From contig NZ_JBHSTQ010000004.1 in assembly GCF_042660205.1 (NCBI RefSeq), positions 124,001 to 188,000 of the forward strand: a DNA stretch of 64,000 nucleotides. The letters are read 5' to 3'. Positions 25,280 to 34,506 of the stretch are shown here, one piece after another; the stretch's first letter is position 1, and each line of letters starts with the position of its first letter. Position numbers and translations under genes: made by a program. A model generated the notes under the pieces. The model did not search any database. It worked only from the letters and a program-made list of their open reading frames with translations, and was not told the DNA's origin. Source of the stretch: Sporolactobacillus kofuensis (GTDB taxonomy: Bacteria; Bacillota; Bacilli; Bacillales; Sporolactobacillaceae).

Positions 25280-26584
25280 TTATTTTGCGGCTATTGCATC
25301 TGGAATCTTTGCGAGTGCTTGATCCAGATCGTAAATAATGTCATCAACGGTTTCAACGCCGATAGAAACACGGATCAGTTCAGGCGTTACACCGGTAACT
25401 GCTTGTTCTTCCGGAGTCAACTCCGCATGCGTCGTGCTTGCCGGATGAATGATCAGTGATTTTGCGTCGGCCACATTAGCGAGCAGGGAGAACAATTTTA
25501 CGTTGTTAATCAGTGTTTTTCCGGCTTCCTTTCCACCTTTAACACCGAATGTAAAGATTGAACCTGCGCCTTTCGGTAAGTATTTCTTAGCGAGTTCTCT
25601 GTACTTATTCCCTTCTAGCTCAGGATAGTTGACCCATGTTATTTTCGGATGATTATTCAGATATTCTGCAACCTTGCGCGCATTCTGAACATGGCGCTCT
25701 ACGCGCAGTGAGAGCGATTCGAGTCCTTGCAGGAATAGAAATGCGTTCTGAGGGCTGATCGTTGCACCTGTGTTGCGCAACAACTGGACGCGCGCCTTTG
25801 CGGCAAATGCGGCAGGAGCAAGGTCTGCATAAACTAAGCCGCCATAGCTTTTGTCCGGAGTCGTAAAGTCTGGAAATTTGCCGCTTGCTGCCCAATCAAA
25901 TTTACCACCGTCAATGATAATTCCGCCAATCGCTGTTCCGTGGCCGCCGATGAATTTCGTCGCTGAGTGAACAACGACATCGGCACCGAATTCAATTGGA
26001 CGAACAAGGTAAGGGGTTCCAAAAGTATTGTCGACGATGAGAGGTATTTTGTTTTCATGTGCGATGTCGGCAACAGTTTCGATATCGAGGACGTTAATTT
26101 TGGGGTTACCAATTGTTTCTGCGTAAATGGCTTTGGTATTATCTTGGATCGCACTGCGGAAGTTTTCTGGATCATCCGGATCAACAAACGTTACGTCAAT
26201 ACCAAGTTTTTTCAAAGTGACCGCAAATAGTTCATAGGTTCCGCCGTACAAAGTAGAAGCGGAAACGATATGGTCACCGCTGTTTGCAACATTCAAAATT
26301 GCATAGGTGATTGCTGCGAGTCCTGAGGAGGTTGCAAGTGCAGCCGATCCGCCCTCGAGTTGTGCAACACGTTGTTCAAAGACATCTTCCGTAGGGTTCA
26401 TAATGCGCGCGTACACATTACCGGGCTTCTTTAATTGGAAGAAGTCCGCTGCTTCGTCTGCATCTTTGAATACGAATGAAGTAGTCTGATAGATGGGTAC
26501 CGCACGCGCGCCAGTGGTTGGATCAGGTACCTGCCCTGCATGGACTTGCAACGTTTCAAAACCATACTGTCTTTCTTCTGCCAT
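25280..26584 (-). CDS. metY: O-acetylhomoserine sulfhydrylase (MetY type)
   Basis: 434-residue PLP enzyme of the Cys/Met gamma-synthase family, making homocysteine (or methionine) from O-acetylhomoserine and a thiol or sulfide. FETLQVHAGQ at the start, SATKFIGGHG (PLP lysine) and IHPASTTHAELTPEEQ near the end are MetY signatures. Start is the ATG at 26584, 8 bases after GGGAG; the ATG two codons upstream is too close. The SAM riboswitch upstream confirms a methionine role. Confidence 0.92.
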   Translation of the reverse strand: MAEERQYGFETLQVHAGQVPDPTTGARAVPIYQTTSFVFKDADEAADFFQLKKPGNVYARIMNPTEDVFEQRVAQLEGGSAALATSSGLAAITYAILNVANSGDHIVSASTLYGGTYELFAVTLKKLGIDVTFVDPDDPENFRSAIQDNTKAIYAETIGNPKINVLDIETVADIAHENKIPLIVDNTFGTPYLVRPIEFGADVVVHSATKFIGGHGTAIGGIIIDGGKFDWAASGKFPDFTTPDKSYGGLVYADLAPAAFAAKARVQLLRNTGATISPQNAFLFLQGLESLSLRVERHVQNARKVAEYLNNHPKITWVNYPELEGNKYRELAKKYLPKGAGSIFTFGVKGGKEAGKTLINNVKLFSLLANVADAKSLIIHPASTTHAELTPEEQAVTGVTPELIRVSIGVETVDDIIYDLDQALAKIPDAIAAK

Positions 26585-26651
26585 GTTCATCTCTCCCTGT
26601 TTTCTTGAGTTTTCAATTAAATAAAATCTTAGAAAAGGGGTTCGAGCAGAT

Positions 26652-26810
26652 AAAAAGGCTGATTCCCGCAGAGTGATAGGGAATCAGCCTTTGTCGCCGA
26701 TACTTCTCTTATCTGCCAGAATTTAATCTGCTGGAATTAACACCATACACAATGTCCTGTGCTGGTTGTCGGGCTTCGTAGGGCCAGTCCCTCCGCCACT
26801 CTTGATAAGA
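26652..26810 (-). promoter_or_regulatory. SAM-I (S-box) riboswitch with terminator
   Basis: On the minus strand, CTTATCAAGAG, then GGAGGGACTGGCCC, GAAGCCCGACAACC and a closing CTCTTATC form the S-box aptamer (about 26704-26810). A terminator follows, with AGGCTGATTCCC/GGGAATCAGCCT (26656-26690) and a T run. High SAM should stop transcription before metY. Confidence 0.93.
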
Positions 26811-26900
26811 TTTATTTAATTGCATTTAGCTTAGTATGATTAAAAGTATTTGTCAATAGTAAATACAAAATATTTTCTGATTATTAATAAACAAATAAAT

Positions 26901-26930
26901 AAGAAGGGCATCCGCATGGATGCCCTTCTT
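26901..26930 (-). terminator. Terminator of the aldehyde dehydrogenase gene
   Basis: AAGAAGGGCATCC pairs with GGATGCCCTTCTT around GCAT; a T-rich tract follows on the minus strand. Confidence 0.75.
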
Positions 26931-26948
26931 AGGATGAACCGGAAACGA

Positions 26949-28445
26949 TTAATAGAGTCCGTCAACAGTTTCTTTTGTGCTGATGTAAATATTCTTTGTT
27001 TGCGTATAAGCATCGAGAATGCTCTTGTACGTTTCACGACCAATACCGGATTTCTTATAACCGCCAAATGGTGCACCAGCTGGCAGTTGGTTGTATGTGT
27101 TGACCCACATACGTCCGGTGCGAACACTACGTGCAACACGAAGTGCTGTGTTGATGTCACGTGTCCAAACCGCACCACCCAAGCCATAATCGGATTGATT
27201 TGCGAGTTTAATGGCTTCGTCTGCATCTTTGAATTTAATGACCGTAGCAACTGGTCCGAAGATTTCTTCTTGAGCAATACGCATATCATTGTTTGCATTG
27301 GCAAGAAGCGTTGGTGCCATGAAAACACCTTTATCTAGGTTATTATCAGTCAACTTACGTCCACCGGTGACGAGTTTTGCGCCTTCTTCTTGACCGATTT
27401 TAACGTAGTTAAGAATCTTTTCAAGTTGACGGTTGTTGAGCTGTGCGCCCATTTGAACACCGTCTTCCCATGGAAGACCAACATTAACTTTTTCGAATGC
27501 TTCTTTTAGTGCACCGACAAATTTGTCGTAGATGCCTTCTTGGACAAAAATACGAGAACCTGCGCAGCAAACTTGGCCTTGGTTGAACAAGATACCAAGT
27601 TGTGCACCTTCAATAGCACGTTCCCAAGGTGCATCGTCGAAGAAAATGTTAGCGGATTTTCCACCAAGTTCAAGAGTTGCTGGGATCAGACGTTTTGCAG
27701 CGGCCTCTGCCACTTCATAGCCGATCTCAGTTGATCCTGTAAAAGCCAGTTTAGCAAATCCAGGATGATGGAGCATATAGTCACCCGAGTCGGAACCGCG
27801 ACCTGTGATCACGTTAACGACACCGGCCGGAAGGGCTTGATCAAGAATTTTTGCCAGTTCAAGCAAACTTAGTGATGTTGAAGATGACGGGTGAATGACT
27901 ACGGTATTTCCTGCGGCGATTGCCGGAGCGATTTTCCACGCTGCCATCAGCAATGGGAAGTTCCAAGGAACAATTTGGCCGACAACGCCAATAGGTTCCT
28001 TTAGATTTATTGTCAATGTCGTCTCATCAAGGGCATTGGCAGTACCTTCTTCCGAACGAATAACCCCTGCAAAATAGCGGAAGTGATCCGAACTTGCAGG
28101 AACGTCAACTGTTTTTGTTTCACGAAGAGGTTTGCCGTTATCCAACGTTTCAACAAGTGCTAAACGATCTGCGTTAGCATCGATTAAGTCAGCGATTTTT
28201 AGAAGAATCGCACTCTTTTCCTGAATGCTTACATCTTTCCAGGTTTCGAATGCTTTTGTTGCCGCTTTCACAGCTGCGTCCACATCGGCATGGCTGGCAT
28301 CGACAAATTCAGTCAATTTTTCACCGTTGCTAGGGTTGTAGCTTGCTATTTTCTTTCCTTCTGAACCTTCAACCCATTTGCCACCAATGTATAGTTTGTA
28401 ATCTGTATCGACAGCTTGCGCAAAGACGTTGGCTTGAGTACTCAT
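26949..28445 (-). CDS. NAD-dependent aldehyde dehydrogenase
   Basis: 498-residue ALDH-superfamily enzyme oxidising an aldehyde, acetaldehyde being likely, to the acid. PWNFPLLMAAWK is the cofactor-site motif, LELGGKSANI holds the general-base glutamate, and GQVCCAGSR holds the catalytic cysteine pair. FGPVATV and PFGGYKKSGIGRE are C-terminal signatures. Start is the ATG at 28445; a longer TTG-initiated frame would overlap the GGGAAG ribosome site. Single gene with a near-perfect cre just upstream of the promoter. Exact substrate cannot be read from sequence. Confidence 0.9.
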   Translation of the reverse strand: MSTQANVFAQAVDTDYKLYIGGKWVEGSEGKKIASYNPSNGEKLTEFVDASHADVDAAVKAATKAFETWKDVSIQEKSAILLKIADLIDANADRLALVETLDNGKPLRETKTVDVPASSDHFRYFAGVIRSEEGTANALDETTLTINLKEPIGVVGQIVPWNFPLLMAAWKIAPAIAAGNTVVIHPSSSTSLSLLELAKILDQALPAGVVNVITGRGSDSGDYMLHHPGFAKLAFTGSTEIGYEVAEAAAKRLIPATLELGGKSANIFFDDAPWERAIEGAQLGILFNQGQVCCAGSRIFVQEGIYDKFVGALKEAFEKVNVGLPWEDGVQMGAQLNNRQLEKILNYVKIGQEEGAKLVTGGRKLTDNNLDKGVFMAPTLLANANNDMRIAQEEIFGPVATVIKFKDADEAIKLANQSDYGLGGAVWTRDINTALRVARSVRTGRMWVNTYNQLPAGAPFGGYKKSGIGRETYKSILDAYTQTKNIYISTKETVDGLY

Positions 28446-28491
28446 TGTACATCTTCCCTTCAAGAATTAGTGTAATTAATATCACAACTAT

Positions 28492-28534
28492 ATTGTAATA
28501 CATACCTTCAAAAATGAAAATGAAAACGCTCTCT
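28492..28534 (-). promoter_or_regulatory. Aldehyde dehydrogenase promoter with adjoining cre site
   Basis: Minus strand TTTTCA (28515-28520), 17 bases, TACAAT (28492-28497). TGAAAACGCTCTCT (28521-28534, plus strand) matches cre at 13 of 14 positions and abuts the -35. Confidence 0.6.
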
Positions 28535-28682
28535 AAATTAAAAAATAATTATTACAGGACTCATGATCAACCAGATTTCTAATGGAAGGGCTGTTAAATA
28601 CCCTATCCGATCTTACCTTAAGTCATCTTTAGTCATCATTGCCATCGCACCATAATCAGTAGAAGACATCATTCTAAACCAA

Positions 28683-28706
28683 TGACTGCCTAATTTCAGG
28701 CTGTCA
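28683..28706 (-). terminator. Hairpin after rpiA
   Basis: TGACTGCCT pairs with AGGCTGTCA (one A-A mismatch) directly after the rpiA stop. Only a weak T tract follows. Confidence 0.5.
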
Positions 28707-29420
28707 TTAATTCTCCGCTTTATCTGCGCTATACCATTTCATGCCATTTTCAGTCGCGACGAGCACTTTTGTTGCGACATCCACAAATAATGAAGTATCA
28801 AGAACTCCGGAAATAGATCGTAATTGACTGTCAAGTTGTTTAATAGATTCTATTTGAGTTTGATCAAAAAAAACGTCCATTAATAAATGACCATTATCAG
28901 AAACTGTGAATCCGTCTTTCGCAGCACTTCGACGCATCTGTACTTTTCCACCGAGTTGTTCAGCCACTCTTGTTACATACGCTGTTGCCTCTTCAATAAT
29001 TTCTAAGACTACAGGTTTTTCAAAGGTCAGCCTTGGAACAAATTTGGATTCATCAACAAGCAGCACATAATCATCTGCCATTGAAGCAATCAGTTTCTCT
29101 TTTGTATGGATGCCGCCTCCACTTTTGAGGGCGTTTAATTGTTCGTCCACTTGATCACATCCATCAAAAGCGAGATCAACGTGATCCACAAATTCTGTGT
29201 GTAGCACATTCAAACCATTACTTAAACAAAGCTGCTTTGTCTGTGCGGAAGGGGTGACGATGCTAATATCAAAATTTGGTTTTTCTTTGATGAATTGAAT
29301 CAGATGGCTAATTGTACTGCCACCGCCCAAACCAATAATGGAATGATTTTGAATAATGTCTAGAGCCTTTTGGGCACACGCTCTTTTGATGTCTTCTGTA
29401 TTCGTTGTGAACACCCCCAT
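28707..29420 (-). CDS. rpiA: Ribose-5-phosphate isomerase A
   Basis: 237-residue isomerase interconverting ribose-5-phosphate and ribulose-5-phosphate, linking pentoses to phosphoketolase and nucleotides. IGLGGGSTISH, the phosphate loop, FDGCDQVD and KSGGGIHTKEK, the active-site segments, are all present. The start is uncertain: the ATG at 29420 has no clear ribosome site and lies four bases after a stem-loop. A GTG three codons inside or a TTG three codons upstream are alternatives. It has its own strong promoter and stands alone. Confidence 0.92.
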   Translation of the reverse strand: MGVFTTNTEDIKRACAQKALDIIQNHSIIGLGGGSTISHLIQFIKEKPNFDISIVTPSAQTKQLCLSNGLNVLHTEFVDHVDLAFDGCDQVDEQLNALKSGGGIHTKEKLIASMADDYVLLVDESKFVPRLTFEKPVVLEIIEEATAYVTRVAEQLGGKVQMRRSAAKDGFTVSDNGHLLMDVFFDQTQIESIKQLDSQLRSISGVLDTSLFVDVATKVLVATENGMKWYSADKAEN

Positions 29421-29423
29421 ATT

Positions 29424-29454
29424 GCACAAATGTGATTTTACAATGCATTTGTGC
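29424..29454 (-). promoter_or_regulatory. Stem-loop just before the rpiA start
   Basis: GCACAAATG (29424-29432) and CATTTGTGC (29446-29454) are perfect 9-base complements in the leader, ending four bases before the ATG. This could hide or present the ribosome entry site. Confidence 0.5.
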
Positions 29455-29468
29455 CTCTTGTTGGCTTA

Positions 29469-29497
29469 AGTATACGCTTTCTTTTTTTTACTGTCAA
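29469..29497 (-). promoter_or_regulatory. Promoter of rpiA
   Basis: TTGACA (29492-29497), exactly 17 bases, TATACT (29469-29474) on the minus strand. Confidence 0.75.
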
Positions 29498-29603
29498 ATG
29501 ATTTTCCGCTAATTTGACAGAATTATGAAATTATTATTCAATTCAATGATCTTTTTTTTTAAAAGGGGATAAACGAGGAAAGATGATATATATTAAAAAA
29601 TAT

Positions 29604-29632
29604 TTGTTTATTGAGTTAAATAATGCTAGAAT
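29604..29632 (+). promoter_or_regulatory. Promoter of the tcy operon
   Basis: TTGTTT (29604-29609), 17 bases, TAGAAT (29627-29632); leaves a leader of about 135 bases with no recognised riboswitch or T-box. Confidence 0.55.
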
Positions 29633-29773
29633 AAATATCCGTTAAAACACATTTGATTAGTCGGAATATAAAAACGAGAGGCTAGTATCAGAGAGCTCAG
29701 TGGAATGAGCCACTCAAGTTTGAGGGATTAGAGAGAACGAATTATTGGATTAACGTAACAGGAGGAAAAGAAG

Positions 29774-30568
29774 TTGAAAAAGTATATTTTAGGTTTGTTT
29801 ATTGCCCTATTGGCATTTTCATTGGCTGGATGTGGTGCTTCAGGTGGTACATCCAAATCGGAAACGCAATTGGACCAGGTAAAAAGTAAAGGCGTTCTTA
29901 CCGTAGGTACTGAGGGCACATATGCTCCATACACTTATCATGATAGCAAAACAAATAAATTAGTGGGCTTCGATGTGGATGTTATTCGAGCAGTTGGAAA
30001 ACGCATGGGTGTTAAAGTTCAATTTAAAGAATCGAATTGGGATTCCTTATTTGCCGGATTAAATGCTAAACGCTTTGACACAATCGCTAATGACGTCGGT
30101 GTCACCCCTGATCGTGAGAAAAAATATGATTTTTCAAGAGCATATTCTACTTCACAGTCTGTCATTGTCACAAGAAAAAGTAACACTAAAATTAAGGCAT
30201 TGAGTGATCTCAACGGTGTAAAAGTAGCACAAGGTCTTTCAAGCAATTACGGTGAGATGACGAAAAAGGCTGGAGCAGTCATCGTTGGTCAGGACGATAT
30301 GTCAAAAGCACTGAAAATGGTTAGTCAGGGACGTGTTGAGGCAACCGTTAATGACCAGGGTGCAGTACTTCAATATTTTAAGGAAACTAAAGATAAGAAT
30401 CTGAAAATCGCAGCAATTGTTCCCTCTAATGCAGCGGACATTGCCTTTCCTGTTCTGAAGGGCAGTGGTCTTGACAAAGCCTTTACCAAGCAACTTCAAG
30501 CAATGAAAAAAGACGGAACGCTGAAGAAGATTTCTGAGAAATATTTTGGAAAGGATATTAGCAAATAA
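29774..30568 (+). CDS. tcyA: Amino-acid ABC transporter, substrate-binding lipoprotein (cystine type)
   Basis: 264-residue extracellular solute-binding protein, lipid-anchored at Cys20 (lipobox L-A-G-C). The family-3 (polar amino acid) signature runs through VLTVGTEGTYAPYTYHD, LVGFDVDVIRAV and ANDVGVTPDREKKYDFS. TTG start with AGGAGG upstream. First gene of a complete binding protein-permease-ATPase operon resembling B. subtilis TcyABC. Cystine as ligand is inferred from that likeness. Confidence 0.8.
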   Translation: MKKYILGLFIALLAFSLAGCGASGGTSKSETQLDQVKSKGVLTVGTEGTYAPYTYHDSKTNKLVGFDVDVIRAVGKRMGVKVQFKESNWDSLFAGLNAKRFDTIANDVGVTPDREKKYDFSRAYSTSQSVIVTRKSNTKIKALSDLNGVKVAQGLSSNYGEMTKKAGAVIVGQDDMSKALKMVSQGRVEATVNDQGAVLQYFKETKDKNLKIAAIVPSNAADIAFPVLKGSGLDKAFTKQLQAMKKDGTLKKISEKYFGKDISK

Positions 30569-31261
30569 ATGACACCTCTAGTATTCGGGCAAATCACGAT
30601 TGACTGGCCGCTTGCGGTTCACTCATTCTGGCCAATTCTACAAGGGGGCCTTATCTATACGATTCCATTGACGATTATTTCCTTTGTATTCGGGCTTACG
30701 CTTGCAATGGTTTTGGCAATCATGAGGCTGTCGAAAGTTAAATTCATACAAACGATCGCTCGCATTTATATTTCAATAATTAGAGGCACACCACTACTTG
30801 TTCAATTGGCAATTATCTTTTACGGATTACCGGATCTCACTATTGAGGTCAGTCCATTCGTAGGTGCGGTCATTGCCTTATCGATGAACGTGGGCGGCTA
30901 TGCAGCGGAGACGATTCGTGCGTCCATTTTGTCGGTTCCAAAAGGACAATGGGAAGCCGGGTATACAATCGGAATGAACGATGCACAAGTCATGAGGCGG
31001 ATTATCTTACCACAGGCTGCGCGCGTGTCAATACCGCCGTTATCCAATGAATTTATCAGCCTTGTCAAAGATACATCGCTTGCTTCAACGATTACAGTTA
31101 CAGAACTGTTTAGACGAGCTCAAGAAATCACGGCAACGAGTTATGATTTTCTTTTACTCTACTCTGAGGCGGCACTGATTTATTGGATCTTCTGCTTCGT
31201 CCTTTCAATCATTCAGGGACGAATTGAGTCCCGACTTGATCGCTATGTGACCACGCACTGA
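30569..31261 (+). CDS. tcyB: Amino-acid ABC transporter permease
   Basis: 230-residue inner-membrane permease with about five helices. It has the HisM/GlnP-type motifs IRGTPLLVQLAIIFYG and the EAA loop EAGYTIGMNDAQVMRRIILPQA, which docks on the ATPase. The ATG follows the tcyA stop with no gap, so translation is probably coupled. Works with the flanking binding protein and ATPase. Confidence 0.85.
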   Translation: MTPLVFGQITIDWPLAVHSFWPILQGGLIYTIPLTIISFVFGLTLAMVLAIMRLSKVKFIQTIARIYISIIRGTPLLVQLAIIFYGLPDLTIEVSPFVGAVIALSMNVGGYAAETIRASILSVPKGQWEAGYTIGMNDAQVMRRIILPQAARVSIPPLSNEFISLVKDTSLASTITVTELFRRAQEITATSYDFLLLYSEAALIYWIFCFVLSIIQGRIESRLDRYVTTH

Positions 31262-31283
31262 GAAAAAGAGGAGGGGCAGAAGA

Positions 31284-32030
31284 ATGCTGCTTGAAGCAAA
31301 GGGCATACAGAAATCATATGGTGAAAACCAGATTTTAAAGGGGATTGATCTGACCCTTGAAGAGGGAAAGGTACTTGTCATTATCGGACCATCGGGATCT
31401 GGCAAAACGACATTGCTGCGCAGTCTCAATCTTCTCGAAATTCCTGAACAGGGAACTCTGGAACTTGATGGGGATCGTATTGATTACAGTCGCAGGCTAA
31501 CAAAACGTGAAATTCAAAATATGCGAAGAAAATCAGCGATGGTTTTCCAAAGCCATAATCTATTTCCGCATAAAACAGTGCTTGAGAATGTGGTTGAGGG
31601 GCCGATTATTGTACAAAAGATTAATCGGGAACAGGCCGTTAAAGAGGCGCAACAAATTCTTAATGATGTTGGACTTAGTGATTATCAGGATCATTATCCA
31701 TTTCAGTTATCTGGCGGACAGCAGCAGCGAGTGGGCATCGCACGCGCAGTTGCGCTAAAGCCTAAACTGCTTTTATTTGATGAGCCAACGTCGGCTCTTG
31801 ATCCGGAATTGGTCTCAGACGTTTTAAAAGTGATGAAGGATCTGGCAGCAAAGGGGTGGACGATGGTGGTGGTTACCCACGAGCTTAAATTCGCTGCCGA
31901 TGTTGCAGACAAAGTGTTATTTGTTGATCAGGGCACAGTACTTGAAGAGGGAACTCCAGAAGAGGTATTTCAGCACCCGCAACACGAACGAACGAGGCAG
32001 TTTTTGAGTAAAGTTTTGAAGCAGATATAA
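31284..32030 (+). CDS. tcyC: Amino-acid ABC transporter ATP-binding protein
   Basis: 248-residue cytoplasmic ATPase: Walker A GPSGSGKTT, Q-loop VFQSHNLFPHKT, signature LSGGQQQR, Walker B LLLFDEPTSALDP and H-loop VVTHE, all intact. Typical GlnQ/TcyC polar amino-acid type. GGAGGGG precedes the ATG. Last gene of the operon, followed by a strong terminator. Confidence 0.88.
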   Translation: MLLEAKGIQKSYGENQILKGIDLTLEEGKVLVIIGPSGSGKTTLLRSLNLLEIPEQGTLELDGDRIDYSRRLTKREIQNMRRKSAMVFQSHNLFPHKTVLENVVEGPIIVQKINREQAVKEAQQILNDVGLSDYQDHYPFQLSGGQQQRVGIARAVALKPKLLLFDEPTSALDPELVSDVLKVMKDLAAKGWTMVVVTHELKFAADVADKVLFVDQGTVLEEGTPEEVFQHPQHERTRQFLSKVLKQI

Positions 32031-32048
32031 TAGTTAATAGGATTATAG

Positions 32049-32076
32049 AAAACCTGGGTGAAGAACCCAGGTTTTT
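32049..32076 (+). terminator. Terminator of the tcy operon
   Basis: AAACCTGGGT/ACCCAGGTTT hairpin with T run. Confidence 0.88.
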
Positions 32077-32332
32077 CTTATGGTCATTTGTTGACACTAA
32101 AAGTACAAGTAAATATTTTTGTTACAGATAGTTTGTTAAAAGTCATACGATGAATGAATTATAGTTCATAGGTAATAAATGAGCCAAAGTGTTGTTTACA
32201 TCATAATGGATCCTTTTTCTCTGCCAACACAGTATTTTGAAAATAAACGGATTAACAGAAAATAATGTATTTATAAATAATTGAAAAGGTTGTAAAATCA
32301 CCGGTAAATTATTTTTAAAAAGGGGCGTCATT

Positions 32333-33544
32333 ATGGTTAAAAAGAAAAATGTGGCTTTTAATGTGGCCATGGGTGCAGCTTTTCTGATGGCTATGTCGGC
32401 AGTAGGGCCGGGATTTCTGACTCAGACAGCAGCGTTCACCGGGCAGCTTGGTGCAGATTTTGGCTTTGCAATCTTAATTTGCATTTTAGTTGATGTCGGT
32501 GTTCAGCTGAACATCTGGCGAATTATTTGTGTGTCGGGTAAAAAGGCACAAACACTTGCTAATGAGTTAGTGCCTGGCCTCGGATATCTGCTCACAGCAT
32601 TAATTGTTATGGGCGGACTGACGTTTAACATCGGCAATATTGGTGGCGTCGGGCTAGGATTTAATGTGCTCTTTGGCATTTCTCCGGAAAATGGTGCATT
32701 GATCGGCGGTGCGATTGCACTTGTCATTTTTCTCGTACGCAATGCGCTTCTGGTTATGGACCGCACTGTTCAGCTTCTTGCAGTCGTCAAAGTGCTCTTG
32801 ATTATCTTTATCGTGGCGATCAGTTCACCACCCGTCGGACAAGCGGCCCTTCATACGTTTGTGCCTTCCCACATCGACTTTTATTCAATCGTAACCATTG
32901 TCGGTGGTACGGTGGGCGGTTATATCTCCTTTTCCGGCGGCCATCGGTTGCTTGAAGGCGGGCTGAGAGGAAAGGAAAGCATCCGATATATAAATGGCGG
33001 GGCCCTAACGGGTATTGGGGTAGCGTCAATCATTCGTATTCTTCTCTTTCTTGCCGCGTTGGCAGTTATTGCCGAAGGGTATAAGCTCAATCCATTAAAC
33101 CCGGCAGCGAGCATTTTTCAGTCGGCAGCTGGAGATTTTGGCTATAAATTTTTCGGATTGATCCTGCTTGCAGCCGGAATGACGTCGACTTTGGGTTCAA
33201 CCTTTACATCCGTGTCCTTTTTAGACTATTCTAAATTTGATGGTGGGGATAACTTCTATCATAAATTACGTCCGTATCTCATTGCTTTCTTTATTGTTTT
33301 CTCTACGGCAATCTTCTACTTTATTGGCAGTCCGGCTAAGGTTCTTGTTATAGTTGGCGCAATCAATGGCTTGATTTTACCAATTGCGCTGGCGATCCTG
33401 CTGGTTGCTGTGACAAAGAAGAACATTATGGGCTACATGTATAAACATCCATTATGGTTGACCATTTTTGGCTGGGTTATTGTCGTGTTTATGGCTTATG
33501 CAGGCGTACAATCCGTCATTAAGGGTTTTTCATCGATCTTCTGA
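32333..33544 (+). CDS. NRAMP-like transporter (YcsG type) of the 5-oxoproline operon
   Basis: 403-residue, about 11-helix membrane protein. The N-terminus (MSAVGPGFLTQTAAFTGQ) resembles the unwound first helix of NRAMP/LeuT-fold carriers, but the metal-binding DPGN/MPH motifs of true Mn transporters are not seen. The same gene type (ycsG) precedes the ycsF/kip genes in B. subtilis. Probably imports 5-oxoproline or a related compound rather than metal; that is inference from context. AAAGGGG precedes the ATG; first gene of the operon. Confidence 0.78.
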   Translation: MVKKKNVAFNVAMGAAFLMAMSAVGPGFLTQTAAFTGQLGADFGFAILICILVDVGVQLNIWRIICVSGKKAQTLANELVPGLGYLLTALIVMGGLTFNIGNIGGVGLGFNVLFGISPENGALIGGAIALVIFLVRNALLVMDRTVQLLAVVKVLLIIFIVAISSPPVGQAALHTFVPSHIDFYSIVTIVGGTVGGYISFSGGHRLLEGGLRGKESIRYINGGALTGIGVASIIRILLFLAALAVIAEGYKLNPLNPAASIFQSAAGDFGYKFFGLILLAAGMTSTLGSTFTSVSFLDYSKFDGGDNFYHKLRPYLIAFFIVFSTAIFYFIGSPAKVLVIVGAINGLILPIALAILLVAVTKKNIMGYMYKHPLWLTIFGWVIVVFMAYAGVQSVIKGFSSIF

Positions 33545-33574
33545 AAAGTGTTTGTGAAAAAGGAATGATTAATA

Positions 33575-34333
33575 ATGACTCAAATTGATTTGAATTGTGA
33601 TCTAGGCGAGAGTTTTGGTCATTATGTGATTGGACATGATGAACAGGTATTACCGCTGATTACCTCAGCAAACGTTGCCTGCGGTTTCCATGCCGGTGAC
33701 TTTTCAGTTATGCATCAGACGGTAGACCGGGCAAAGAAAAATGGTGTGGCGATCGGTGCACATCCAGGTCTGCCGGATTTGAAAGGATTCGGCCGGAGAG
33801 AAATGAAGGTATCACCTACTGAGGTTTATGATATGGTGGTCTACCAAATTGGAGCATTACAAGCGATGACCGTAGCACAAGGAACACGTATGAATCATGT
33901 TAAGCCTCATGGTGCTTTGTACCATATGGCTTCAGATCAACAAAAAATTGCTGAAGCCGTCGTTCAGGCTGTTGTGGATGTGAATCCTGATTTGCTACTT
34001 TTTGGTATGGACGGCACTTTCTTGACTAAAGTGGGTGAGAAAGCGGGCCTTCATGTGATTTATGAGGCTTATGCTGATCGAACGTATCAAACGGATGGGT
34101 CGTTGACACCGCGATCAATGCCGGATGCATTAATCGCAGATTCTGGTCAGGCTTTGGCTCAGGTCCTTGAGATGATTCAATACGGAACGGTCACAACGAC
34201 GACCAGAGAAAAGGCGAACGTTCGTGCCGAAACGATCTGTGTTCATGGTGATGGGACGGCAGCACTGGCTTTTGCTGAAACGATCAGACGTGAGCTACAA
34301 GATCGTGGGATAACAATAAAGGCATGGCTTTAA
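33575..34333 (+). CDS. pxpA: 5-oxoprolinase subunit PxpA (LamB/YcsF family)
   Basis: 252-residue subunit of the ATP-dependent 5-oxoprolinase PxpABC, which opens 5-oxoproline to glutamate. LNCDLGESFG at the start, ANVACGFHAGD, AIGAHPGLPD, NHVKPHGALYH and EAYADRTYQTDGSL are family hallmarks with the conserved His/Asp residues. AAGGAATG precedes the ATG. Follows the transporter by 30 bases. Confidence 0.93.
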   Translation: MTQIDLNCDLGESFGHYVIGHDEQVLPLITSANVACGFHAGDFSVMHQTVDRAKKNGVAIGAHPGLPDLKGFGRREMKVSPTEVYDMVVYQIGALQAMTVAQGTRMNHVKPHGALYHMASDQQKIAEAVVQAVVDVNPDLLLFGMDGTFLTKVGEKAGLHVIYEAYADRTYQTDGSLTPRSMPDALIADSGQALAQVLEMIQYGTVTTTTREKANVRAETICVHGDGTAALAFAETIRRELQDRGITIKAWL

Positions 34334-34461
34334 GTAATGGAGATGATGAGCAAATGATGGATCGCTTAAGTCTTGCACGCAAAAGGCCATATGTTCATTA
34401 CCGATCAAAAAGATACTGTATTTAGTATCCTATAACTGTAGTTGAGACATAAAATTCATTT

Positions 34462-34490
34462 AAACTTGCCACTGGGCAAGTTTCTTTATT
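34462..34490 (+). terminator. Hairpin between pxpA and pxpB
   Basis: AAACTTGCC pairs with GGCAAGTTT, followed by TCTTTATT. May attenuate transcription between the two genes. In B. subtilis a further gene (ycsI) lies here; in this window only about 170 bases remain. Confidence 0.6.
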
Positions 34491-34506
34491 AAGGGGCAAC
34501 AGCGAT

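Noticed and set aside
29633..29773. Leader of the tcy operon considered as a T-box or S-box
   Set aside because: No AGGGTGG-type T-box sequence, no S-box core and no terminator before the gene.
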